Positions 8,056 through 16,355 of a stretch of DNA of 64,000 bases are shown in pieces. The stretch spans positions 127,369 to 191,368 of the forward strand of contig NZ_JASLGT010000016.1 in the NCBI RefSeq assembly GCF_030150205.1. Direction: 5' to 3'. Within the stretch, counting starts at the first letter, position 1, and each line of letters begins with the position of its first letter. A program made the translations under genes and the position numbers. The notes beneath the pieces were generated by a model. The model made no database searches. It saw nothing but the letters and a program-made list of their open reading frames with translations, and was not told the DNA's origin. Origin of the DNA: Niabella sp. GTDB lineage: Bacteria > Bacteroidota > Bacteroidia > Chitinophagales > Chitinophagaceae.

Positions 8056-9696
8056 ATGAAAAAATTGGTCAGCAGTTGTTTTTTCTTGATTGCTTTAAAC
8101 CTGCTTTCGTTTGCGCAGGATAAAAAGATCATACAGGTTGCCACCAGCAAAGAGCCGGTTGCCGCCGGCAAATTTCAGCCCACCTGGGAATCGCTGAGTC
8201 AATACCAGGCGCCTGAGTGGTTTCGCAATGCCAAATTTGGTATCTGGGCGCATTGGGGGCCGCAATGCCAGCCGGAACAGGGCGACTGGTATGCCAGGGG
8301 CATGTATGATGAGGGCAGCGGACAATATAAATCGCATATTGCTCATTATGGGCATCCATCTAAAGCGGGCTTTAAGGAAGTGATCAAAGACTGGAAGGCC
8401 GAACACTGGGATCCTGAAAAACTGGTGGCCTTATACAAAAGAGCCGGCGCCCAGTATTTTTTCGCCATGGCAAACCATCACGATAACCTGGACCTGTGGA
8501 ATAGCAAATACCAGGAATGGAATGCGGTACGTGTGGGCCCCCAAAAAAATATCCTGGACGGATGGGCTGCTGCCGCCCGGAAATTTTCCCTTCCTTTCGG
8601 GCTAAGTGTGCATGCTTCCCACGCCTGGACCTGGTTTGAAACGGCGCAACGGTCTGATAAGAATGGCCCTTTGGCCGGCATTCCGTATGATGGCAAATTG
8701 ACCAAGGCCGATGGAAAAGGAACCTGGTGGGAAGGCCTCGATCCACAGGAATTGTATGCCCAGAATCATGCGCTCAGCAAGGGCAGTGAAGATGTTAGAT
8801 CGCTGTGGTCCCAGTGGGATTGGAATAATGGTGCATCCATACCATCGCAGGCGTATTGTGAAAAATTTTATAACCGCACAATGGACCTGATCAATCTGTA
8901 CAAACCCGATCTGCTTTATTTTGATGATACCGGCCTTCCGCTTTACCCGGTAAGCGATGCAGGGTTAAAAATAGCGGCGCATTATTACAATACGAATATG
9001 GCCCGGCACCAGGGTAAACTGGAAGCCGTGTTATTTGGCAAAGTACTTACCGATCAGCAAAAAAAATGTATGGTGTGGGATGTGGAAAGGGGCGCTCCCG
9101 ATAAAATACAGGATAAGCCCTGGCAAACATGCTCCTGTATTGGCGACTGGCATTATAACAGCGCCTTTTTTGACAATGGCTGGTATAAATCTGCCAAAAC
9201 CGTAATCCAGATGCTGGTGGATATCGTGAGCAAGAACGGGAACCTGTTGCTGAATATACCCGTTCGGGGTGATGGAACGATCGACGAAAAAGAAATAGCT
9301 ATATTGGAACAGATAGCGGCCTGGATGGATATCAACAAAGAAAGCATTTTTGATACAAGGCCCTGGAAGGTTTACGGAGAAGGCCCGGTAGCCGCATTGA
9401 GTAACCCCGTCAATGCCCAGGGATTTAACGAAGGAAAGACAAAGTACACCGATAAAGATATTCGCTTTAACCAAAAAGGAAAGCTGCTGTATGCTACTGT
9501 TATGGATGTTCCTGCAACGGCCATCACAATAGAGCTGCTGGGCAAAGAAAAAAATAATGGCCAGGTAAAGCATATATCCTTATTGGGAAGTAAAGAAAAG
9601 ATCCGGTGGAAACAGGAGGCCGGTTCGTTAGTGATCGAAAAGCCCGGCTTTATTCCTAATAATATTGCATTGGTTTTTAAAATAACAACTGGTTAA
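8056..9696 (+). CDS. GH29 alpha-L-fucosidase
   Basis: The protein has 546 residues with a signal peptide cleaved near LLSFAQ (~residue 21). The GH29 barrel begins with WFRNAKFGIWAHWGPQ, followed by GAQYFFAMANHHDNLDLW, the conserved fucosidase His-His motif. The probable nucleophile is Asp290 in LLYFDDTGLP. A C-terminal beta-sandwich begins around residue 430. GH29 enzymes release alpha-linked L-fucose with retention. In this PUL it would strip fucose from side chains such as the Fuc-Gal-Xyl branch of xyloglucan, which is an inference from context. Location is probably periplasmic. Confidence 0.93.
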   Translation: MKKLVSSCFFLIALNLLSFAQDKKIIQVATSKEPVAAGKFQPTWESLSQYQAPEWFRNAKFGIWAHWGPQCQPEQGDWYARGMYDEGSGQYKSHIAHYGHPSKAGFKEVIKDWKAEHWDPEKLVALYKRAGAQYFFAMANHHDNLDLWNSKYQEWNAVRVGPQKNILDGWAAAARKFSLPFGLSVHASHAWTWFETAQRSDKNGPLAGIPYDGKLTKADGKGTWWEGLDPQELYAQNHALSKGSEDVRSLWSQWDWNNGASIPSQAYCEKFYNRTMDLINLYKPDLLYFDDTGLPLYPVSDAGLKIAAHYYNTNMARHQGKLEAVLFGKVLTDQQKKCMVWDVERGAPDKIQDKPWQTCSCIGDWHYNSAFFDNGWYKSAKTVIQMLVDIVSKNGNLLLNIPVRGDGTIDEKEIAILEQIAAWMDINKESIFDTRPWKVYGEGPVAALSNPVNAQGFNEGKTKYTDKDIRFNQKGKLLYATVMDVPATAITIELLGKEKNNGQVKHISLLGSKEKIRWKQEAGSLVIEKPGFIPNNIALVFKITTG

Positions 9697-9730
9697 AAAT
9701 GAAACGTAAAAATAATTAATGATAAGCTCC

Positions 9731-9830
9731 CGCTGAATTCGCAGATTAAAATACAGCGCAGACACGCGCTGAGTACTTTTCCGCGAAAATCAGCGCAAAA
9801 AATCGGCGTTCATCTGCGGGAAATGCTTCA
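9731..9830. repeat. Intergenic palindrome (REP-like)
   Basis: Nested inverted repeats between the fucosidase and esterase genes: CGCAGAT (9740-9746) with ATCTGCG (9812-9818), and CAGCGC (9754-9759) with GCGCTG (9766-9771). The stretch looks like a short repetitive extragenic palindrome; no ORF is supported here. A TTTTAAACAAG box (9886-9896) follows 25 bp before the next ATG, as before susD and the GH3 remnant. Confidence 0.5.
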
Positions 9831-9920
9831 TGTGGGTCTTTATGAAATTTTTTTAAACTGGCTCCTAATGCTTTTCAAGCATAAATTTTAAACAAGCGCT
9901 GCGTTTTTTATTACTCAATT

Positions 9921-11864
9921 ATGAAGAAGATACTATTTACAATATTATCGGTATTGGCATGCCACGCCGATTGCTTTGCGGATATCCGTTTGCCAAAAAT
10001 ATTTGGCGACAATATGGTTTTGCAGAGAGGGATCGAAATCCCGGTTTGGGGCAATGCCAGTCCAGGCGCATTGATTGTTGCAAAATTGGGCGGCAAGCAG
10101 GCCACCGCGAAAGCTGATCAATATGGGAAATGGCAGCTCCGGTTCCCGGTATTTAAAGCCGGTGGACCGTATACCCTTGACATTTCCGAATCCGGGAACG
10201 CCGCCACCCTTAAACTGAAAGGCATTTTGATCGGCGATGTATGGGTAGCCTCAGGCCAGTCAAATATGGAGATGCAGGTACAGCAATCAAAAGATGCAAA
10301 AACAGAAATTGCCCATGCAAACTACCCCGATATCCGCCTGCTGATGGTAGCGCAGGATAAAAAATTATTGCCGCAAACCGATATTCATGGAGGTAAGTGG
10401 GAGATCTGTGATACGGATAATGTGAAAGACTGGTCGGCTGTCGCTTATTTTTTCGCGCGGAAAATTCAACGGGATCAGAACGTTCCCATAGGAATTATTC
10501 AAAGCACCTGGGGCGGCACGCCGGTAGAAGCCTGGACGAGCCGCGACCGGTTGCTCACTTCACCCATCACCAAAGAACGAACGCTCAGCAATGATACGCT
10601 TCGCCCCGACCAGCTCGATCATGCAGCCGATAGTTTGAGCTGGGTACACATCATGAACCTTGTTGACAACCCGCAGCAGAATGCAGATAAAACAGTTCCT
10701 GCTCCGGATTATAATGATGCTGATTGGACTGCAATAGAAATGCCCCGCGTGCTAAAAGATTTTGGGATTGGCTCTTACGATGGAATGATCTGGCTGAGAA
10801 AGAAGATTACATTGCCGGAATCTTTGGGCAAAAAAGATTTAATCATCAGCCTGGGACATCCTGAAATGAAGTATTCACTTTATTTCAATGGAGCGGAAAT
10901 TTGCAGGAATATCTGGAATTCCAATCCCACCCATTCATTTACCATTCCGGCACGCCTGGTGCAGTCCGGCGAAAATACAATAGCCGTACGATTGGCTATG
11001 TTATGGGGTGGAGGAGGCTTGAATCCGCCTGCAGAAGACCTCTATATTACCGATGGGTCTTCAAAAATTTCTTTAGCGGGGAAATGGGTATATAAAAAGG
11101 ACCTGGAAACGGCGTTTCCCAAAATACTCAACTACCAGTATCGTCCAACAGTGCTTTTTAACGCCATGATACATCCGCTGATCCCATATGGTATCAAAGG
11201 ATTCATCTGGTACCAGGGCGAATCCAATGCCTGGGAGGCGTATAATTATCGTACCATGTTTCCGATGCTGATTAACGACTGGCGGCAAAGATGGCAACAG
11301 GGAAATCTTCCTTTTTTATTTGTACAGCTTGCCAATTTCATGAAAACAAAACCGCTTCCGGCTGAAAGTGAGTGGGCAGAGTTAAGAGAAGCCCAGGCAT
11401 TAACTTTGGTTCTGCCCAATACGGGTATGGCATGTGCCATCGATATTGGTGAGAGCAATGATATTCATCCGAAAAATAAGCAGGACGTGGGCCTTCGCCT
11501 GGCATTACTGGCCAGCAAAATTGCGTATAAGAAGAATAGCATTGCATCCGGCCCGGTGTACAAAAGCTTTAGAAAAGAGGGGAGCCGCATACGGATCAGT
11601 TTTAACAATACCGGTTCCGGTCTTTCAACGAAGGATGGAAAAGAAGTAACGGGCTTTGCGATTGCCGGAAGCGATCAGCAGTTTTATTGGGCAAAAGCCA
11701 TTGCTGAAGGGAATAGCATCGTGGTTTATTCTGATAAAGTGAGTGACCCGCAGGCGGTCCGGTATGCCTGGGCCGATAATCCTGTATGCAACCTCACAAA
11801 TGCCGAAGGATTGCCCGCAGCGCCTTTCAGAACGGATCATTGGAAAGAAATTACAAGGAGGTAA
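9921..11864 (+). CDS. Sialate O-acetylesterase-family SGNH esterase
   Basis: The protein has 647 residues with a signal peptide (cleavage near CFAD, ~residue 21). A beta-sandwich of about 90 residues precedes the SGNH hydrolase block: nucleophile Ser114 in ASGQSNMEM, and the Asp514-x-His516 pair in NDIHPKNKQ. A jelly-roll insertion lies at about residues 240-390, and FIWYQGESNAW is the third conserved block. The family removes acetyl groups from sialic acid, and in plant-glycan PULs it deacetylates hemicellulose side chains. With GH5, GH29 and GH97 around it, acetylated galactosyl or xylosyl groups are the likely target. A paralogue lies at 60592-62574. Confidence 0.92.
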   Translation: MKKILFTILSVLACHADCFADIRLPKIFGDNMVLQRGIEIPVWGNASPGALIVAKLGGKQATAKADQYGKWQLRFPVFKAGGPYTLDISESGNAATLKLKGILIGDVWVASGQSNMEMQVQQSKDAKTEIAHANYPDIRLLMVAQDKKLLPQTDIHGGKWEICDTDNVKDWSAVAYFFARKIQRDQNVPIGIIQSTWGGTPVEAWTSRDRLLTSPITKERTLSNDTLRPDQLDHAADSLSWVHIMNLVDNPQQNADKTVPAPDYNDADWTAIEMPRVLKDFGIGSYDGMIWLRKKITLPESLGKKDLIISLGHPEMKYSLYFNGAEICRNIWNSNPTHSFTIPARLVQSGENTIAVRLAMLWGGGGLNPPAEDLYITDGSSKISLAGKWVYKKDLETAFPKILNYQYRPTVLFNAMIHPLIPYGIKGFIWYQGESNAWEAYNYRTMFPMLINDWRQRWQQGNLPFLFVQLANFMKTKPLPAESEWAELREAQALTLVLPNTGMACAIDIGESNDIHPKNKQDVGLRLALLASKIAYKKNSIASGPVYKSFRKEGSRIRISFNNTGSGLSTKDGKEVTGFAIAGSDQQFYWAKAIAEGNSIVVYSDKVSDPQAVRYAWADNPVCNLTNAEGLPAAPFRTDHWKEITRR

Positions 11865-11874
11865 ATATTTGAAT

Positions 11875-12315
11875 AACCATTAAGAAATTAAGAGGCATTA
11901 AGCAATGTGTTGGCTTAACGATTCTTAATGCCTTAATGGTGCAGAAAAATGAATTTTTGAACAGGCTCTTATAGTAAATATTATAGGATTAAAAGAACCA
12001 TTAAGGAGTTAAGATGCATTAAGAAATAAACAACTTAACGATTCTTAATGTTTTAATGGTGCAGAAAAATGAATTTTTGAACAGGCGCTTATAGTAAATA
12101 TTATAGGATTAAAAGAACCATTAAGGAGTTAAGATGCATTAGGAAATAAACAACTTAACAATTCTTTGTCTTAATGGTGCAGAAAAATGAATTTTTAAAC
12201 AGGCGCTTATAGTAAATATTATAGAATTAAAAGAACCATTAAGGAGTTAAGATGCATTAGAAAATAGACAACTTAACAATTCTTAATGTCTTAATGGTTT
12301 TCAAAAAAAATCTTA
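11875..12315. repeat. Tandem array of four ~120 bp palindromic units (copies C-F)
   Basis: Four head-to-tail units begin with AACCATTAAG at 11875, 11996, 12116 and 12234 (spacings 121, 120 and 118 bp). Each contains the inverted repeat ACCATTAAG ... CTTAATGGT, a tail like GCAGAAAAATGAATTTTT, and a spacer with ATAGTAAATATTATAG. Copy E has a small deletion in its right arm. Copy F ends 20 bp before the GH97 start. It is the only content of this 470 bp gap; no ORF is supported. Confidence 0.9.
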
Positions 12316-12334
12316 TACAAACGTTGAATAGAAT

Positions 12335-14269
12335 ATGAAAATTAAGATCATTTTAGTTGCGTGTGTGCTGTTTTGTCGATTGTTGCAGGCACAGCCGGTA
12401 GCACGGTTGGAAAGCCCCGGTAAATCTGTTGTACTGCAGGTATTCTTATCGGCCGCAGGCGATATGCAGTACCTCGTGAAAAAGGACGGAATAACCGTTA
12501 TCGAGCCTTCTGCTTTGGGTGTGGTAATGAAAGACCAGGATTTTGCAGCGGGTATGAAACTGGTTGCTGCCGCTCGTGTTAAACCGGTAACAGATCGGTA
12601 CCAAACCCAAAATGCGAAAAAGAGTAACATTCTTTATAAGGCCAATCAACAGGTATTGACGTTTTCCAATAAGGCCAACAAAAAGATGGATATCATTTTC
12701 CCGGTGTCTGATGATGGCGTGGCATTCCGGTATTACTTTCCCTGGGTAACTAATAATGAAACTATTCTTAAAGAGCAGACGGCTTTTGCGTTTGATAAAA
12801 CGGCAAGGGCATGGCTGCAGCCCATGAGCGAGGCCAAAACGGGTTGGCAGCAGTGTCATCCTTCTTACGAAGAACATTATTTACAGGATATTCCTGTGGG
12901 TACCGTGTCGCCGCTCAAATCCGGCTGGGTATACCCGGCCCTGTTTAAGACAAAGGAACAATGGGTATTGATCACCGAAGCGGGACTTGATGGTACTTAT
13001 TGCGGTACGCGATTGATCAATGACCCGGGCTCGCCGGTTTATGCAACAGGCTTTGCCGATCCCAGGGAGGTGTTTACAGGTGGGGGATATTTACCGGAAA
13101 ATAAAAAGGCCTGGTTTACCCCCTGGCGTATTATAACCATCGGGAGTTTAAATACCATTGTGGAGTCAACCCTGGGCACCGACCTGGCGCCGGCAACGGC
13201 GTTAAAAGACGCTTCTTTTATAAAGCCCGGGAAAGCCAGCTGGAGCTGGATCAACAGCAAGGATGATAACCTGACTTTTGACGAACAAAAAAAATATATT
13301 GACTATGCGGCAGACATGCACTGGCAATACTGTTTGATAGATGCAGACTGGGATACAAAGATCGGGTATGAAAAAATTGCGGAACTGTCGGCCTATGCCC
13401 AACAAAAAAACGTGGGACTGATATTGTGGTATAATTCCGCAGGCGACTGGAACACCGTACCGTACCATCCCAAAGATCTGTTGCTGACAAAGGAGAAACG
13501 GGAGCAAGAATTTAGCCGGATCCAGGCGATGGGTATCAAGGGGGTAAAGATCGACTTCTTCGGTGGTGATGGCCGGAGTATGATCCGGTACTACATCGAC
13601 ATTTTGAACGACGCTGCTAAATATCAGTTATTGGTAAACTTTCATGGAGCCACCTTGCCGCGGGGCTGGCAACGAACCTACCCGCATTTGATGACAGCCG
13701 AAGCCATTTATGGAATGGAAATGGTAACATTCGATCAAAAGGCAGCCGATCTGCAGGCAAATCATTGCGCCATGTTGCCGTTTACCCGGAACGCGTTCGA
13801 CCCGATGGATTTTACGCCCATGAATCTGACGGGTCTCACATCGTCTAACTGTACCCGGAAAACCAGTCCGGCTTTTGAGTTGGCGCTGTCGGTATTATTT
13901 TTATCCGGTATACAGCATTATGCGCAGGCGCCGGAAGGCATGACAAAGGTGCCGGATGAAGTAAAGCAGTTTTTAAAAACGCTTCCGGATTATTGGGATG
14001 ATGTTAAATTCCTGGATGGTTACCCGGGCAAATACGCGGTCATAGCCCGGCGAAGCGGCAGTCGCTGGTTTATTGCCGGCATTAACGGGGAAAACAGTGA
14101 GCGAACCATCAATCTTGATCTTACTGCTTTCAATAAAAAACGCGCAACGGTATTCACGGATGCTGTAACGGACGGACTGTTTTCAAAAAAAGAGCTTGGC
14201 GCAGCAGATCAAAAGAAATACGCTGTTACACTAAAGGCAAACGGTGGGTTTGTGATGGTGATGGAATAA
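12335..14269 (+). CDS. GH97 glycoside hydrolase, probably a retaining alpha-galactosidase type
   Basis: The protein has 644 residues with a signal peptide ending near LLQAQ (~residue 20). An N-terminal beta-sandwich (VFPVSDDGVAFRYYFP-like region, ~residues 110-130) leads into the TIM barrel with SWSWINSKDDN and HWQYCLIDADWD. GVKIDFFGGDGR holds Asp407; in retaining GH97 alpha-galactosidases an Asp at this place is the nucleophile, while inverting SusB-type glucosidases lack it. Glu462 in AEAIYGMEMV is a candidate acid/base. Removal of alpha-galactose or a similar alpha-linked unit fits the locus. Mechanism assignment rests on motif recall, not alignment. Confidence 0.9.
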   Translation: MKIKIILVACVLFCRLLQAQPVARLESPGKSVVLQVFLSAAGDMQYLVKKDGITVIEPSALGVVMKDQDFAAGMKLVAAARVKPVTDRYQTQNAKKSNILYKANQQVLTFSNKANKKMDIIFPVSDDGVAFRYYFPWVTNNETILKEQTAFAFDKTARAWLQPMSEAKTGWQQCHPSYEEHYLQDIPVGTVSPLKSGWVYPALFKTKEQWVLITEAGLDGTYCGTRLINDPGSPVYATGFADPREVFTGGGYLPENKKAWFTPWRIITIGSLNTIVESTLGTDLAPATALKDASFIKPGKASWSWINSKDDNLTFDEQKKYIDYAADMHWQYCLIDADWDTKIGYEKIAELSAYAQQKNVGLILWYNSAGDWNTVPYHPKDLLLTKEKREQEFSRIQAMGIKGVKIDFFGGDGRSMIRYYIDILNDAAKYQLLVNFHGATLPRGWQRTYPHLMTAEAIYGMEMVTFDQKAADLQANHCAMLPFTRNAFDPMDFTPMNLTGLTSSNCTRKTSPAFELALSVLFLSGIQHYAQAPEGMTKVPDEVKQFLKTLPDYWDDVKFLDGYPGKYAVIARRSGSRWFIAGINGENSERTINLDLTAFNKKRATVFTDAVTDGLFSKKELGAADQKKYAVTLKANGGFVMVME

Positions 14270-14285
14270 ATAATAACCACGGTCT

Positions 14286-14582
14286 GTGTCTCCACCATAG
14301 CCGTCAACTTAAGCACTTGTCGAAATAAAGCCGGCATAGCCCGAAGGGCGTAATGTGAATAGCCCCCGGCGCCGCCGGGGGTTAGAAAGCGAAGAAGGCG
14401 CGGCCCCAACGGGGTCGAATGTTTAATGTTTCGAAGCTGATAGTATTACTAAAAGTTGAAGTGTGCGACGCAAGGAAGTTGATAGTAGTACTGAAGATGA
14501 TATTATACATAATTGACTCTTGAAAATCTCTTCATGGGTTCCTGTTGTTTTTATCTTAAGTTGACGGCTATCGTGTCTCCAC
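14286..14582. mobile_element. 277 bp MITE with 18 bp terminal inverted repeats and 10 bp target-site duplication
   Basis: The direct repeat GTGTCTCCAC occurs at 14286-14295 and 14573-14582. Between the copies is an element (14296-14572) whose ends are inverted: CATAGCCGTCAACTTAAG at the left and CTTAAGTTGACGGCTATC at the right, differing only at the outermost base. The interior holds GC-rich palindromes (CCCCCGGCGCCGCCGGGGG, and CCCCAACGGGG) and no transposase frame. Size, ends and duplication are those of a non-autonomous miniature transposon; a 10 bp duplication suits some IS4-type transposases, but the parent is not in the window. Confidence 0.88.
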
Positions 14583-14653
14583 TGATCGGAAGGAAGCGTT
14601 GAAAATATTTATAATAATAATTTCGATACCCGTTCATTGTAAAACCAATATTC

Positions 14654-16225
14654 ATGAAAGCCATCTCGTTGAGGATTTTTATAATGCTATGTAGTTCGCC
14701 GCTACTCATACGCGCACAATTGCCAGCGTTTCCGCTGGAGGTAAAGGTAGCGGCCGGATGGCTGAAAGGGTTCGCGGAGAACGGGTTAACCCTATTCAGG
14801 GGCGTTCCGTTTGCCGCACCGCCTGTGGCACAGTTAAGATGGAAGGCGCCCCGGCCGGTTATCGCATGGGCAGGAGTAAGGTCTGCAGAACATTTTGCAC
14901 CATCACCCATGCAGCAGGGAAACCCGGCTGCCGGGAAAAGCGAGGATTGTCTGTATCTGAACATCTGGACACCTGCAAAGGATCAAAAAGAAAGGTTGCC
15001 CGTTATGGTCTGGATCTATGGCGGCGGCTTTAGTTCAGGCTCGGCGGCAGACCCCTGGTATGACGGAAGTGCATTGGCGCGGAAGGGTGTTGTTTTTGTA
15101 AGTATTGCTTACCGTGTAGGCCCTTTGGGTTTCTTAGCGCATCCGGCATTGAGCGCCGAAAATAAAAATCATGTCTCGGGAAACTATGGTTTGCTTGATC
15201 AGATCGCGGCCTTGCAATGGATACAGCATAATATTGCCCGGTTTGGCGGCGATCCCCAAAAAGTTACCATTTTTGGAGAATCGGCAGGAGGCATTTCTGT
15301 TAGCATGCTATGCGCGTCACCGTTAGCCAAGGGGCTTTTTCGCGGCGCCATATCGCAAAGTGGCGGATCCTTTGGACCCGCTTCAATTGCATCCATTACT
15401 TATCCCGGTGAAAATATGAAGGGTTTAAAACCGGCAGAAGAAGAAGGGGAGCGGTATCTTGAAAAAGCAGGTGTATCAACGATTGAGGGGCTGCGCAATA
15501 CACCCGCTGATCAATTACCCATGGGCTGGGGTGTGGGGGGCAGTTCCTGGCCTGTTGTTGACGGGTATGTGATTCCTGATGTGCAATATAAATTATATGA
15601 TAAGGGCCGGTACAATGATGTGCCGGTGATGATAGGTTATAACTCGGATGAGGGCTTAAGTTTTTCGCCGGGAAAAACACCGAAAGACTGTATCGATGCT
15701 GTGCATAAACGGTATGGAAAGTTTGCAGATGCGTTGCTCAAAGCCTATCCTGTTGGCGATGCTGTGGTATTACGCTCTGCGCGTAATTTGTCCCGGGATG
15801 CTGCTTTTGGCTGGCATAACTATGCATGGGCCAACCTGCAATCCCGCACCGGTAAATCAAAAGTCTTTTATTATTTTTTTGATCAGCACCTGGTCCGTCC
15901 CAAAACGGATCCCGAATTTGACCACGGTTCGCCCCATGCTCAGGATGTATCCTATGTTTTTCAGCATTTGGATGCCTCCGATCCGCAAACCAGTAAATCA
16001 GATATGGTCATTTCAAAAGCTATGGGTGATTACTGGATAAATTTTGTAAAGTATGGCAGCCCCAATAGCAGCGCATGGCCCCACTGGCCGGCATTTACCG
16101 GCAAAAAGCAGGCCGTGATGTATTTTGCTGAAACACCCCATACAGGTCCTGTGCCGGATGCGCCGGCATTAAAAGTGCTGGACCAGTATTTTAAATGGAA
16201 AATATATGGCGACAAAACGAATTAA
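14654..16225 (+). CDS. Type B carboxylesterase (alpha/beta hydrolase)
   Basis: The protein has 523 residues with a signal peptide (cleavage near LIRAQ, ~residue 22). The fold is the carboxylesterase/COesterase type: FRGVPFAAPP, SEDCLYLNIWTP, the oxyanion loop IYGGGFSSGS, and the nucleophile elbow FGESAGG with Ser210. The acidic residue is probably the Glu of YNSDEGLSF and the His that of DHGSPHAQD. These enzymes hydrolyse short esters; in a PUL it may remove acetyl or aromatic acyl groups from the glycan. The start lies 71 bp after the MITE, so the insertion may have altered its expression. Confidence 0.92.
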   Translation: MKAISLRIFIMLCSSPLLIRAQLPAFPLEVKVAAGWLKGFAENGLTLFRGVPFAAPPVAQLRWKAPRPVIAWAGVRSAEHFAPSPMQQGNPAAGKSEDCLYLNIWTPAKDQKERLPVMVWIYGGGFSSGSAADPWYDGSALARKGVVFVSIAYRVGPLGFLAHPALSAENKNHVSGNYGLLDQIAALQWIQHNIARFGGDPQKVTIFGESAGGISVSMLCASPLAKGLFRGAISQSGGSFGPASIASITYPGENMKGLKPAEEEGERYLEKAGVSTIEGLRNTPADQLPMGWGVGGSSWPVVDGYVIPDVQYKLYDKGRYNDVPVMIGYNSDEGLSFSPGKTPKDCIDAVHKRYGKFADALLKAYPVGDAVVLRSARNLSRDAAFGWHNYAWANLQSRTGKSKVFYYFFDQHLVRPKTDPEFDHGSPHAQDVSYVFQHLDASDPQTSKSDMVISKAMGDYWINFVKYGSPNSSAWPHWPAFTGKKQAVMYFAETPHTGPVPDAPALKVLDQYFKWKIYGDKTN

Positions 16226-16229
16226 AATG

Positions 16230-16319
16230 AACCGCAGCGAACAGGAGAAGCAGAGGCTTACGCAGAGATTTGATTTCCCCCTCTGCGAAATACTCAGCGC
16301 TCTCAACAACGCTGCGGTT
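16230..16319. repeat. Intergenic palindrome before GH42
   Basis: AACCGCAGCG (16230-16239) is the exact inverse of CGCTGCGGTT (16310-16319). An inner weaker pair is CGCAGAG with CTCTGCG. The 90 bp unit fills most of the gap between the carboxylesterase and GH42 genes and would form a long hairpin in mRNA. No T-tract follows, so it is not a terminator. Confidence 0.65.
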
Positions 16320-16355
16320 GGCCGCCTCACAATAAAGACAATCAGAAAATAACAC

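Noticed and set aside
11875..12315. CRISPR array or small RNA array
   Set aside because: The units are ~120 bp and almost identical throughout, spacers included; this is a tandem duplication of one palindromic module.
14551..14964. Minus-strand ORF across the MITE end and the carboxylesterase start
   Set aside because: It crosses an inserted element and is antisense to a conserved enzyme.
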